Assembly (NCBI RefSeq): GCF_017115105.1
Contig: NZ_JABXKH010000035.1
Location: forward strand, 1-50,659
Direction of reading: 5' to 3'
Source: Nostoc sp. NMS2
Lineage (GTDB): Bacteria; Cyanobacteriota; Cyanobacteriia; Cyanobacteriales; Nostocaceae
DNA length: 50,659 nt
The notes under the pieces are model-generated. The model made no database searches, was not told the origin of the DNA, and saw only the letters and a program-made list of their open reading frames with translations. The position numbers and the translations under genes are program-made. Numbering within the stretch: position 1 is the first letter of the stretch; every line of letters starts with the position of its first letter. Shown here piece after piece: positions 1-7,593 of this stretch.

Positions 1-89
1 GAATTAAATCTTACCCTACCTCGGATGGTGTCACTTTGTTTCCAACAAAGATTGCTGATCAGGCAAGTCCTCTTGTCAATAGGCTTTGA

Positions 90-974
90 GACGCGCTAAC
101 CCTGATTAAACAACGCTTTGATGAATCGGCTAAACGCTTTGAAAAACCAGAATTAGGTATCAAGGCTGAGTTGCATAACCTTATAAAATTTACCAATTAC
201 TATCTACGTCTTAATTTTGATGATGAAGAACAAGAACTAAAACTAAGGCATTGGTTTCAGCGATTAAAAAAATTGGATTTCACTACTTGTCATATATTTC
301 TCCTGAATATTTATTATGAATATGAGGCACAACACTTATCTATTCAAGATTTTGAGAAAATCCTACAATATTTAGAATCTTACTTTGTACGCCGTTGGAT
401 TGTTGGGATTCCTACTAGAGCTTTAGGAATAACATTTAACAATCTGTATAAGCAAGTAAAGGAAACAAATCCTGAAGATTTAGTAAATGGGTTACGTCAA
501 GTTCTAATTAGTTTCGATAAAGCTCAAGTATTTCCTGATGACAACTTATTCTGTCAGCATATCATCAATGAAGCTCTATATAATCCTAAAAGCTCGACAG
601 CAAATGAACGTGTGAAGTTTTTATTAGAAAGTATAGAACAATCTCTGAGCAAGGAGCGTGTTGATACTCAGCCTATGAGTCTTGAGCATATTATGCCCCA
701 AAAGTCACCTTTACGTAAAGAATGGCAAGAAATGCTAGGCGAAAATTATAACAAGGCTCATAAGGAATGGCTTCACACTTTGGGTAATCTCACGTTAACA
801 CAATATAACTCTGAATTATCTAACAAATCCTTTGAGGAGAAATTGAAGATTTTAAGGACTAGTAATGTGACTTTGAACCAATATTTTCATAAGGTAAATG
901 TTTGGAATGAAGAGGAAATCAAAAGTCGCGCTGAATCTTTAGCTAAGATTGCGATTAAAGTATGGCCTCGATAA
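90..974 (+). pseudogene. C-terminal part of a GmrSD-type (DUF262/DUF1524) nuclease, 5' part lost or outside the window
   Basis: The frame encodes the end of a DUF262/DUF1524 protein, the family of GmrSD-like modification-dependent restriction enzymes. The DUF1524 His-Me-finger nuclease region is clear: LEHIMPQKS near residue 170 and LGNLTLTQYNSELSN near 205, counting from a TTG at 171. Family-like sequence begins further upstream (IKQRFDESAKRFEKPELG from about 102), but an in-frame TGA at 87-89 cuts it off, and the sequence before that does not resemble the family. The N-terminal DUF262 NTPase-like domain is therefore missing. It may be a truncated remnant, or a gene broken by a stop or frameshift near the window edge. 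A TTG-initiated 267-residue product is possible but would lack the sensor half. A DUF4258/YgiT pair follows, which fits an accessory island. Confidence 0.6.
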
Positions 975-1016
975 AAGAAATTGTATGCGATCGCACCTTT
1001 GCACTTCGCACACAGA

Positions 1017-1102
1017 CCTAACCCCCCAACCCCCTTCCCTACAAGGGAAGGGGGAGAAATCCGGCTCCCCTCTCCGCTTCGGAGAGGGGTTGGGGGAGAG
1101 GT
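1017..1102. repeat. GC-rich palindromic intergenic repeat
   Basis: Two adjoining hairpin units: CCCCCTTCCCTACAAGGGAAGGGGG and a CCCCTCTCC-gcttc-GGAGAGGGG unit with a GGTTGGGGGAGAGG tail. Related units occur near 20.46, 20.55, 32.8 and 33.1 kb. It lies just before the DUF4258 gene and is responsible for a false N-terminal extension of that reading frame. Confidence 0.7.
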
Positions 1103-1181
1103 CAATCCATGCGATCGCTGTAAACTGTTAAAGTCCAATTCGTCTGAGATTACCACCTTGTTCAATGAAATTTTGCAACAA

Positions 1182-1439
1182 ATGCGGGATAAAGTTTCTT
1201 CTCGTCAGTATTTAATGACGCTACACGCTGAAGAAGAAATGAGTGATGACAATCTAACAATCTATGACATTGAACAAGGTATGCTCACAGACGAAATACT
1301 GGAACGTCAAAAAGATAAAGTGACCACAGAATCGAAATATCACATTAGAGGTTTAACTCTTGATGTAGAAGAAGTCGAAATAATTGCCAAGCTAAGTCCA
1401 ACTGGAACACTTGTTAACATTGCTGTATACATACCCTAA
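1182..1439 (+). CDS. DUF4258 family protein (probable toxin-like partner)
   Basis: About 85 residues, beginning MRDKVSSRQYLMTLHAEEEM, with the DUF4258 pattern in which an early His-Ala-x-x-Glu-Met segment is followed by a beta-rich C-terminus (SPTGTLVNIAVYIP). The frame stays open upstream to 981, but that part translates the palindromic repeat at 1017-1102, so I start at ATG 1182. A start slightly upstream of it cannot be excluded. The next gene, a YgiT-type zinc finger, begins 17 bp downstream on the same strand. This pair is very common in cyanobacteria and is arranged like mqsRA-type toxin-antitoxin modules. The toxin role is inferred from context and not from catalytic residues. Confidence 0.75.
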   Translation: MRDKVSSRQYLMTLHAEEEMSDDNLTIYDIEQGMLTDEILERQKDKVTTESKYHIRGLTLDVEEVEIIAKLSPTGTLVNIAVYIP

Positions 1440-1456
1440 GACCAGGAAAGCGGCAA

Positions 1457-1681
1457 ATGCTGTGTGATATTTGTGGAAGTGAAGGTGTCAAAATCCGCCA
1501 AATTACTAGAACCTATGGTAAGGGTAAAGACCTGCTAGTAATAGAAAACATTCCAGTGATAACCTGTAATCATTGTGGCGAAAGTTATTTAACTGCTGAA
1601 ACTCTTCACAAAATTGAACAAATCAAAACCAATCGTAAAAAATTAGCTGTTGAACGTCCTGTGGAAGTAGCTAGTTTTTGA
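1457..1681 (+). CDS. YgiT-type zinc finger protein (antitoxin-like)
   Basis: A protein of 74 residues with two CxxC pairs, CDIC near residue 3 and CNHC near residue 37, that form the YgiT/MqsA N-terminal zinc finger, plus a short helical tail (KIEQIKTNRKKLAVERP). There is no C-terminal HTH as in full MqsA, so it is the short cyanobacterial form. It follows the DUF4258 gene with a 17-bp gap and is probably co-transcribed with it. In this family the zinc-finger protein is presumed to neutralise its partner, which is inference here. Confidence 0.75.
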   Translation: MLCDICGSEGVKIRQITRTYGKGKDLLVIENIPVITCNHCGESYLTAETLHKIEQIKTNRKKLAVERPVEVASF

Positions 1682-1812
1682 TCGTTAATATTTGCCAACC
1701 AAAATTAAATATTACTCAAGATAAAGCTATACATTATACAACAGGACAATCCGTCGTAATCAAAGATAAAGATTTGCTTTCTTCACAAGTTCCTCAAATT
1801 TTTTTGCTATAA
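1678..1812 (+). CDS. possible small ORF overlapping the zinc-finger gene
   Basis: A 44-residue frame opens with TTG at 1678, overlapping the stop of the zinc-finger gene, and ends with TAA at 1810. It encodes NICQPKLNITQDKAIHYTTG and then QSVVIKDKDLL. The composition looks protein-like, with polar beta-strand-like stretches and no low complexity, but I recognise no family. It may be the remnant of a longer gene or a chance frame. The rest of 1682-1956 is AT-rich without further features. Confidence 0.25.
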   Translation: MIVNICQPKLNITQDKAIHYTTGQSVVIKDKDLLSSQVPQIFLL

Positions 1813-1942
1813 ATATAAATATAGAGTGAAAACTTTTAAGAAATTTAAAATTCAAAAGTCGCTAAACAGAGTTGAAGGATTAGTCATTTTTGACAATCCA
1901 GCATTTGGAAATCTGAAACAGTAAAGACCAATTACCAATGAA

Positions 1943-1950
1943 ATAGGAGG
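1943..1950 (+). promoter_or_regulatory. strong ribosome binding site of the universal stress gene
   Basis: TAGGAGGTC sits 6-7 nt before the ATG at 1957. A second ATG follows directly at 1960, and the spacing favours the first or permits either. Confidence 0.6.
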
Positions 1951-1956
1951 TCTATT

Positions 1957-2496
1957 ATGATGTTTAAAAAGATTCTAGTTGCATTAGATCGCTCAGAAAT
2001 AGGACAACAGGTTTTTGAAGAAGCATTAAGTTTAGCAAAATTAACACAAGCTAGCTTAATGCTAGTGCATGTCCTATCTCCAGAAGAAGAGGGTAGCCCT
2101 TACGTACCTATGATGTCTAATTTTGACTATTATCCAGGATTGAGCAGTCAAAGCTTTGAGTTATACCAAAAGCAGTGGGATACCTTTAAAAAGTTGGGAA
2201 TCCAGATGTTGCAATCTTTCTGTGCCCAAGCTAACACAGCAGGTGTAAGTGCAGAATTTACACAAAATGTTGGTAATCCTGGCCGGATTGTTTGTGATTT
2301 AGCCCATAGTTATGGCGCTGACCTAATTGTTATGGGGCGGCGGGGTCATTCTGGACTAATGGAACTATTTCTCGGTAGTGTGAGTAACTACGTTCTTCAC
2401 CATGCTCCCTGTTCGGTTCATGTTGTGCATCTTTCAGTTGCTGTTAAAAAAGATGAAGTTGTCAAAAAAACTACAAGTAATTTAAGCGTTAACTAA
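1957..2496 (+). CDS. universal stress protein, UspA family, ATP-binding type
   Basis: A single Usp domain of 179 residues. It begins MFKKILVALDRSEIGQQVFEEA, the usual first strand with the Asp that contacts adenine. It ends with the nucleotide signature G-2x-G-9x-G-S (GRRGHSGLMELFLGS, about residues 128-142), so this is an ATP-binding Usp. The tail after residue 160 is Lys/Thr-rich. It is cytoplasmic, and the class is linked to stress survival without a single assigned reaction. It stands alone, with a strong Shine-Dalgarno site upstream and a 20-bp-arm inverted repeat downstream at 2526-2580. Confidence 0.9.
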   Translation: MMFKKILVALDRSEIGQQVFEEALSLAKLTQASLMLVHVLSPEEEGSPYVPMMSNFDYYPGLSSQSFELYQKQWDTFKKLGIQMLQSFCAQANTAGVSAEFTQNVGNPGRIVCDLAHSYGADLIVMGRRGHSGLMELFLGSVSNYVLHHAPCSVHVVHLSVAVKKDEVVKKTTSNLSVN

Positions 2497-2525
2497 CTAC
2501 TACTTTGTCAAGCTAGTTTTGGACA

Positions 2526-2580
2526 TTCGTAGTAAGGACTTTAGTGCTTAGAAAAGAAGGACTAAAGTCCTTACTACGAA
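2526..2580. repeat. perfect inverted repeat, 20-bp arms
   Basis: Arms TTCGTAGTAAGGACTTTAGT (2526-2545) and its exact complement (2561-2580) around a 15-nt loop. A related shorter unit lies at 3662-3690 (GAGGACTAAAGTCCCCACTAC). It is a dispersed palindromic element that could also act as the 3' end hairpin of the usp transcript, although no T-run follows. Confidence 0.75.
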
Positions 2581-2587
2581 CTTGCTT

Positions 2588-2728
2588 ATACCAATTTTTT
2601 ATGAAGCTGCATAGAATTCGATCCCCCCTAGCCCACGCCAGTCGCTCCACTTGGGGTCTCCCCAAATGAAGCAAGTGGCGTGGATTTAGGGGGATCAAGA
2701 TATGTGCAACTTCACATTAAATTGGTAT
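2588..2728. mobile_element. miniature inverted-repeat element A (short form)
   Basis: About 140 bp with imperfect terminal inverted repeats: TACCAATTTTTTATGAAGCT at the left, and the complement of TACCAATTTAATGTGAAGTT at the right. The core runs from GATCCCCCTAGCCC to TTTAGGGGGATC and contains GGCGTGG and GGGGTCTCCCC. The element at 13765-13960 has the same ends and core in opposite orientation but is about 55 bp longer, so this copy looks like an internal deletion. It carries no gene. Confidence 0.75.
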
Positions 2729-2944
2729 TACCTATCAATTTAAACTTGACTATGTGGTTTATTTTCATCTACCCAGTTACCTCAATCAATGACCTCTGTG
2801 AGTCAAATCTCCACAGACTATCCTTAACTGCACGGTATTAGGCTAAAATTGAGCGTAGGCGTAGCCCGTCGTAGACATCGCTTTTTCAGTGAAAAAGAAA
2901 AAGTCCGCTACCCAAAATTACAGTTGAGAGCAAAAAGTGGCTCT

Positions 2945-3310
2945 ATGAAAGAAGATACCATTGAGATCGCTGGTTTTCATGCTCATGTTTACTTCGATGC
3001 TGCGAGTCGGGATGTAGCTGCGCGTGTACGTGAAGGATTGGGCGCTAGGTTTGACGTGCAACTCGGACGTTGGTTTGATAAACCCATTGGGCCCCATCCA
3101 AAAGGGATGTATCAAGTTGCTTTCTTACCGAATCAGTTTGATAAAGTCGTTCCTTGGTTAATGCTTAATCGTGAGGGATTAGATATTCTCGTCCACCCTG
3201 AGACAGGCGATGCTGTCGCAGACCACGCGGTTTATTCTCTATGGTTAGGAGAAAAGTTAGATTTGAATATTGAGTTTCTTCGACAGCTTAGTTCGACTTC
3301 ATCTAATTAA
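2945..3310 (+). CDS. DOPA 4,5-dioxygenase family protein
   Basis: The ATG at 2945 gives 121 residues, the usual length for small bacterial DOPA-dioxygenase-like proteins. Conserved His motifs are present: GFHAHVYFD near residue 9, GPHPKGMYQVAF near 50 and VHPETGDAVADHAVYSLWLG near 85, with pairs of His that could bind a metal. In plants and fungi the family cleaves the DOPA ring for betalain or muscaflavin synthesis. The bacterial role is generally unknown, so the substrate should not be assumed. The frame stays open 96 bp further upstream, but that stretch translates a dispersed repeat (GCGTAGGCGTAGCCCGTCG), so the later ATG is preferred. Confidence 0.85.
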   Translation: MKEDTIEIAGFHAHVYFDAASRDVAARVREGLGARFDVQLGRWFDKPIGPHPKGMYQVAFLPNQFDKVVPWLMLNREGLDILVHPETGDAVADHAVYSLWLGEKLDLNIEFLRQLSSTSSN

Positions 3311-3319
3311 GGGAAGTAG

Positions 3320-3411
3320 TAGTCTGTCAAATTCATTTTGACGGTTAGAGAGACGCGATAAATCGCCGTCTCTACAGGGAATTTATCCATCAATTATTTA
3401 TTGACAGACTA
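3320..3411. mobile_element. 92-bp miniature inverted-repeat element
   Basis: Terminal inverted repeats TAGTCTGTCAA at the left and TTGACAGACTA at the right. Inside is a GAGACGcgataaatcgcCGTCTC palindrome of a type common in this genome (compare 40455-40520). It overlaps by a few bases the repeated cassette starting at 3408. Confidence 0.65.
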
Positions 3412-3514
3412 GTACCGCTTCGCGTAATTCGTAATTCGTAATTCGTAATTACCGTTGCGTAAGGGTTTTAGACATTTTGAATGGTCTGTTTATTTCCGCC
3501 GTACTGTACTAGTA
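3408..3514 (+). repeat. repeat cassette copy 1 with a TAATTCG heptamer array
   Basis: Begins ACTAGTACCGCTTCGCG, continues with about three copies of TAATTCG from 3425, and ends TTATTTCCGCCGTACTGTACTAGTA. The outer ends are roughly inverted (ACTAGTACCGC / GCTGTACTAGT). Copy 2 starts at the shared ACTAGTA boundary. Confidence 0.7.
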
Positions 3515-3614
3515 CCGCAAGGCGGAATTAAAAATTAAAAATTAAAAATGAATACAGCGTAAGCGTTTCGTTGATTTGGAATGGGTGGTTTATTTCCGCC
3601 GTGCTGTACTAGTA
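3508..3614 (+). repeat. repeat cassette copy 2 with an AATTAAA heptamer array
   Basis: The same frame as copy 1 (ACTAGTACCGCAAGGCGG ... GGTTTATTTCCGCCGTGCTG, TACTAGTA), but the internal array is AATTAAA repeated about three times. It is in tandem with copy 1 and shares its boundary. Confidence 0.7.
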
Positions 3615-3720
3615 GCCCACTTTGTTGGGTAAAAGTTCTGGACTGAGGCGTGAAACTTGATTATGAGGACTAAAGTCCCCACTACAAACCTTTTCTGGCC
3701 CGGTGATGCCTTATTTGATG

Positions 3721-3801
3721 TTAATCTTCATATAATTCAACCACGGGTAAACCTTTTTTGGGAATACTGCTGAGAAAGCGTTCTCGAATTGAATCTAAAA
3801 A
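3721..3801 (-). pseudogene. possible 3' fragment of an unidentified gene
   Basis: On the minus strand just beyond the pirin stop, in another frame, an open stretch encodes LDSIRERFLSSIPKKGLPVV followed by ELYED and a stop. It reads like a real C-terminus but has no start of its own and overlaps the pirin end by a few bases. I do not recognise the family. Most of the remaining 3615-3794 is repeat-derived. Confidence 0.25.
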
Positions 3802-4679
3802 GGATTAGCCTCTATCATCACTTCTGGAAGTGGAATAAACTCTGTTTCATCTGACACGTTAGCAAAGCGGCGATCTCGCCAATCGGCTTTTGCTTGCTCT
3901 ATCCGCTCTGGTCGGCTAGAAACAAAATTCCACCATTTGTAGCGTGTACCCAATGGTTCACCACCAATAACAACACACCGAGCAGGAGCAGCAGCAGAAA
4001 CCCTGATTTCATCGACTGGTTCTAGGATGGCAAGGCGATATGGCTCTAGCGGTTGCTCATTAATGCTCAAACCTTCTGTAACGCTGTATACTGCCATCTC
4101 TGAATAACCAGTGGGGATAGTAAAGTGAGCATTGGCAGACAGTATTACATCTAAATAGAGAATAGGTGAGAAAACTTTGACTGGTGAGGTGTACCCAAGT
4201 GCAACTCCTGCAATGAGTTTGATGATAGCGCCATTCTCTTCCCAGGTAGGAAGGGTTTCAGCAGGATAGTGAGTGAACCTTGGATCGATTTCTTCGTATT
4301 CTACAGGCAAGGCGACCCAGGTTTGAATGCCATGAATGGTAGCTTCATTTTGACGAGCGATGTCGGGCGATCGCTCTGAATGTACAATCCCTTTTCCCGC
4401 CGTCATCCAGTTTACAGCACCCTGTTGAATTTCCTGCACAGTGCCTAAACTATCGCGGTGCATCAAAGCACCATCAAAGAGGTAAGTTACGGTGGCGAGA
4501 TTGATATGAGGATGTGGTCGAACATCGATGCCTTTGTTGGGTGGCAAAACAGACGGGCCAACATGATCGAAGAAGATAAACGGTCCAACCATTTGACGAT
4601 GAGAATATGGCAAACTGCGGCGAGCAACAAACCCACCCAAATCTTTAACTTCAGGTTCAATCAGTTGAAGTATTGCCAT
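3795..4679 (-). CDS. pirin family protein
   Basis: From the ATG at 4679 it encodes 294 residues (MAILQLIEPEVKDLGGFVAR), the usual pirin length. It is a bicupin. The N-terminal cupin keeps the metal ligands His56, His58 (RPHPHINL), His100 and Glu102 (GIVHSE). The C-terminal pirin domain ends around GGEPLGTRYKWWNFVSSRPE. Some bacterial pirins have quercetin 2,3-dioxygenase activity and others act as regulators, so the role cannot be settled here. The frame is open 51 bp further upstream (MDLLIIIPAFTNY), but that extension is outside the family alignment. No good ribosome site is visible. Confidence 0.88.
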   Translation of the reverse strand: MAILQLIEPEVKDLGGFVARRSLPYSHRQMVGPFIFFDHVGPSVLPPNKGIDVRPHPHINLATVTYLFDGALMHRDSLGTVQEIQQGAVNWMTAGKGIVHSERSPDIARQNEATIHGIQTWVALPVEYEEIDPRFTHYPAETLPTWEENGAIIKLIAGVALGYTSPVKVFSPILYLDVILSANAHFTIPTGYSEMAVYSVTEGLSINEQPLEPYRLAILEPVDEIRVSAAAPARCVVIGGEPLGTRYKWWNFVSSRPERIEQAKADWRDRRFANVSDETEFIPLPEVMIEANPF

Positions 4680-4966
4680 AGGTGATGGGGAGTAATTGGT
4701 GAATGCTGGAATTATTATAAGTAGATCCACCAGAAAAAAGCTAACCTTTATGAGTTATCTATTTGTGCGATCGCCTCCGACCGACGCTTCGCGCATCGCT
4801 CTTCAGAATCTACCAGTCGTTTGGAGACAGTATTCCAACTTGTTTGAACTTTAGACAAAAGCGATCGCACTGATGACTGCATTCAAGCGAATATGTATCT
4901 CGTAAGGAAGCCTCTCATAGAGAAGAGAGAAAAAATCGAAGCTGTTATGAAATGACAACTCAACTC

Positions 4967-4990
4967 AATAGTACCCTCAAGGGTACTATT
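4967..4990. terminator. perfect 10-bp-arm hairpin in the pirin / membrane-protein gap
   Basis: AATAGTACCC-tcaa-GGGTACTATT. A tetraloop and 10 perfect pairs; short A/T runs follow on the plus strand (AAATACATTTTTT). It could be a terminator or an operator. The rest of 4680-5208 holds HIP1 copies (near 4769 and 4860) and a short repeat, with no convincing gene. Confidence 0.35.
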
Positions 4991-5208
4991 AAATACATTT
5001 TTTAGTTGATATCGTAGCTTTGAAATACAGCGATGGAGGCAATCTTTCCTCTAACTAGCATTAAAAATTACAGGTTCAAGCGTAATTACAGCCACAAGTC
5101 TGGTGAATAAGTCGCTCTAGGTTTTATTCCAGGTACAAATTATCTTTATCAGCTTCAGCACTCAATATTTGTGCTTTGAATACATGAAGCTACGTAAATA
5201 CATTAGTT

Positions 5209-5886
5209 ATGTCAATCATTTATCCACTAACACATCTAAGTCTTGCCTTGATCGAATGGGTGTTAATAGGCTGGGCAATTCGTCTGTGGCAGCAATCAAC
5301 CAGCCTTGCCATGATTGTGTTGCCTATAGTGCTGGTGAGCATTAGCTATGACAATCTCATTCTTTCAATAGGAAGTCTGATTGGTGAAGGAGAGCTTTTG
5401 AAAACTCTCAGTATGCTGCGCTTTCTATTACATTATTTGGTTGTACCGCTATTCATTGTGATTGGTGTTGAACTCGCTCACCGTGCCGGAGCTAGTTGGG
5501 CTAATAGGGTAGTGCGGGTTTTATCTGCGATCGCTGCATTGGGACTTGCAACAATAGATGTTGCCACCCATTATATAGGGCTGGAACTAGTTCCAATAGA
5601 GTTTGCGGGAATTCTACGCTATCATGTTGCCAACTTGAGTGGCCCGCCAATTATCACGATTGTAGTTAATATATTTGTCCTACTAATTGGCATTGGTATT
5701 TGGTTCCGATTGAAATGGCCTTGGTTATTTTTGGGAACGTTGCTTTCCTTTTTTGGTAATGCTTTGCCCTCAGATGCAGTAGGTACACTTGCTGGTAGTG
5801 CATCTGAAATTGTCATGGCTATAAGTTTACTGTTAACTGAGGAGTTTTCCCAAAAAATCAGACAAAGTATAAGTATTTATTCGTGA
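5209..5886 (+). CDS. multi-spanning membrane protein of unknown function
   Basis: A protein of 225 residues with about seven hydrophobic segments (near 7-25, 30-52, 70-90, 100-120, 142-162, 166-186, 195-212) and short loops, so it is probably an integral inner-membrane protein. There is no signal peptide, no enzyme motif and no conserved charged pair suggesting a known transporter. A Glu/Ile-rich start (HLSLALIEWVLIGWAIRLW) and the loop HYIGLELVPIEFAGILRYH may help family searches. It starts at ATG 5209 without an obvious ribosome site. It is flanked by the divergent pirin and the convergent hspA, so context gives little. I do not recognise the family. Confidence 0.7.
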   Translation: MSIIYPLTHLSLALIEWVLIGWAIRLWQQSTSLAMIVLPIVLVSISYDNLILSIGSLIGEGELLKTLSMLRFLLHYLVVPLFIVIGVELAHRAGASWANRVVRVLSAIAALGLATIDVATHYIGLELVPIEFAGILRYHVANLSGPPIITIVVNIFVLLIGIGIWFRLKWPWLFLGTLLSFFGNALPSDAVGTLAGSASEIVMAISLLLTEEFSQKIRQSISIYS

Positions 5887-5955
5887 AATAAATCTAATCA
5901 CCCCACCCATTCAAGCATTCGCGTTCGGCATCGCTCCCTCACAGACAATTTTTAC

Positions 5956-5990
5956 AAAAAAGCCCAGTCATCTTATAACTGGGCTTTTAG
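5956..5990 (-). terminator. rho-independent terminator of hspA (possibly shared)
   Basis: AAAAGCCCAGT-(9 nt)-ACTGGGCTTTT has 11 perfect pairs. On the minus strand it is followed by TTTTTTG, the right form for the hspA transcript. On the plus strand it has a weaker TTTT tail and could also stop the converging membrane-protein transcript. Confidence 0.8.
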
Positions 5991-6036
5991 CTATCTCAAT
6001 CAATTATTGGAGGTAGAGCAGTTCTATCACAATCAA

Positions 6037-6486
6037 TTAAGCAGCAAGTTGATCTAGATTAACCTTGACAACTTTGTTCTTTTCTTGCTCGGACTTAGGC
6101 AATGTCAAATTCAAAATACCATCTTTATAATCTGCGGTGACATTAGTATTTTGAATCCGAGCAGATAGAGGAATTACACGTTGGAATTTACCATAGTAGA
6201 ATTCGCTCTTGGTAGTGCCATTGTTTTGGGTTTTGGTTTCAGACTTGCGTTCACCGCTAATGTGAACAGCATCTTCAGTGACTTGAATATCTAAGTCTTT
6301 AGCTTCCAGTCCTGGTAGTTCTAGCTTCAGATAAATCGCATCATCAGTTTCTTGTAGTTCAGCAGATGGAGCTTTGATCGAGCCTTTTTCAAACCGTGTA
6401 GATGGGACTTTAGTATCTCCCAATAAGCCATTGATGTAACTTTCTAAAGTGTTCAATTCTTGTGCAGAGTTGTAACGAAATAACAT
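6037..6486 (-). CDS. hspA: small heat-shock protein, Hsp20/alpha-crystallin family
   Basis: 149 residues. A short N-terminal arm (MLFRYNSAQELNTLESYING) precedes an alpha-crystallin domain at about 42-140, with the typical YLKLELPGLEAKDLDIQV opening, GERKSE, YGKFQRVIPLSARI and the GILNLTLPK strand. The terminal I-x-I anchor is replaced by VVKVNLDQLAA. It is an ATP-independent holdase that forms oligomers and protects proteins and, in cyanobacteria, thylakoid membranes during heat. The gene stands alone with its own terminator. Upstream there is no CIRCE element, so HrcA control is not evident. Confidence 0.92.
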   Translation of the reverse strand: MLFRYNSAQELNTLESYINGLLGDTKVPSTRFEKGSIKAPSAELQETDDAIYLKLELPGLEAKDLDIQVTEDAVHISGERKSETKTQNNGTTKSEFYYGKFQRVIPLSARIQNTNVTADYKDGILNLTLPKSEQEKNKVVKVNLDQLAA

Positions 6487-6668
6487 ATTGATTTATCCCT
6501 CGTAGTAGTTTTTTGCTCAATCAACTTTGGATTTAAATCCTTGCTTTGATTTCTATAGTATTATGAACTAACAACTCTGTAAATTCGGTTATTATCACAA
6601 AATAATTGATGATTGCCGTACCAAATTAGGCAGTAAAAAAGATATTACGGTTTACTCTAATTTCTCGG

Positions 6669-6682
6669 TTCGGTAAACCGAA
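6669..6682. promoter_or_regulatory. short dyad upstream of hspA
   Basis: TTCGGT-AA-ACCGAA, about 185 bp before the hspA start in the 365-bp gap between hspA and the TetR gene. It might be an operator. The rest of 6487-6851 is AT-rich; an AT-rich TATAGT/CATAAT stretch near 6555-6565 could be the hspA -10 region. Confidence 0.3.
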
Positions 6683-6851
6683 TAAGAACTATTAATACCA
6701 ATAATAATCAACTAACTAATCTCCTGTTAAAGGGGAGTTGCTTTGACACTAAACTTTACTTTCTTCAACCCAAACGGTTGCTCCCATAGCTCCCAGTTTT
6801 CTTTGTTAAATGGGTTGCACCACTTCAAAATTAAGTTCAATTTCAATTCTT

Positions 6852-7490
6852 TTAGTAATCTTTGCTTGTATGGGCGAGTACCAAACTCATTAAACTATCT
6901 ATAATGCGATCGCGTGACAATGACATCATTTCTTTACCATATAGCATTTCCTGCACCATCACATAGGATACCAGTGAACCAAAAAAGATTTGTGCTGTTG
7001 CTTCTGGGTCAGTAATGCCTAATTCTGGGTGAGAAGCAAAATACTGACTCAGCATTTTCCGTCCACGCTGAATCACGGTTTGAGTATATAATTTTGCTAG
7101 TTCTGGAAAGCGTTGCGACTCGGTGATAATCAAGCGGAATAGTGCTAAGTATTCAGGATTTTCGGCAACTTTTGTCAGATAAATTTCAGCAATTTCACGT
7201 AACAAAATTGCTGGCTCACCATGCAAATCTTCTGCACAAAAAATCCCCTGAAAACTAGCAATTGTTACCCTTTCGATCAACGCCTTGAATAATCCTTCTT
7301 TATCTTGAAAGTGGCTGTATATTGTCTGCTTAGATACTCTAGCTTCCGCACTTACCCGATCCATACTAGTTCCAGCATAGCCATCCCTCAAGAATATCTG
7401 CATGGCTCCTTGCAAAATTTGCTCCTGTTTTTGAGTCATGGCTCTTAAACGAGATAAAGTTTCAGGTTGGGAACCAGAGGGTTTGGGCAT
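6852..7490 (-). CDS. TetR/AcrR family repressor of the adjacent export operon
   Basis: A protein of 212 residues. The N-terminal TetR HTH spans about 22-68 (ILQGAMQIFLRDGYAG, TSMDRVSAEARVSKQTIYSHF, QDKEGLFKAL). The C-terminal part resembles the AcrR/CecR ligand domain. It is divergent from the HlyD gene across a 103-bp gap holding the dyad CATAC-N6-GTATG. This arrangement matches E. coli cecR (ybiH) beside ybhGFSR, so it most likely represses the exporter and itself until a toxic compound binds. The ligand is unknown. Confidence 0.9.
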   Translation of the reverse strand: MPKPSGSQPETLSRLRAMTQKQEQILQGAMQIFLRDGYAGTSMDRVSAEARVSKQTIYSHFQDKEGLFKALIERVTIASFQGIFCAEDLHGEPAILLREIAEIYLTKVAENPEYLALFRLIITESQRFPELAKLYTQTVIQRGRKMLSQYFASHPELGITDPEATAQIFFGSLVSYVMVQEMLYGKEMMSLSRDRIIDSLMSLVLAHTSKDY

Positions 7491-7533
7491 ATATGAATCG
7501 TAAATTTTTTGGTATATCTCTGGAAAATCATAC

Positions 7534-7549
7534 CATACAGTCTAGTATG
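7534..7549. promoter_or_regulatory. putative TetR-family operator
   Basis: CATACAGTCTAGTATG is an inverted repeat (CATAC-N6-GTATG) inside a looser ATCATAC-N11-GTATGAT dyad at 7527-7551. It lies midway between the divergent TetR and HlyD starts, the usual place for a shared operator. Confidence 0.6.
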
Positions 7550-7593
7550 ATATTCGCAGTAAGTATTTAATAATAAAAATATTCGGTGATACC

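Noticed and set aside
981..1181. N-terminal extension of the DUF4258 frame
   Set aside because: It translates the GC-rich palindromic repeat (Pro/Gly-rich) and not a protein segment.
3408..3614. CRISPR array
   Set aside because: The tandem units are 7 bp with no spacers; they are STRR heptamers.
6487..6851. CIRCE element before hspA
   Set aside because: No TTAGCACTC-N9-GAGTGCTAA or close variant present.
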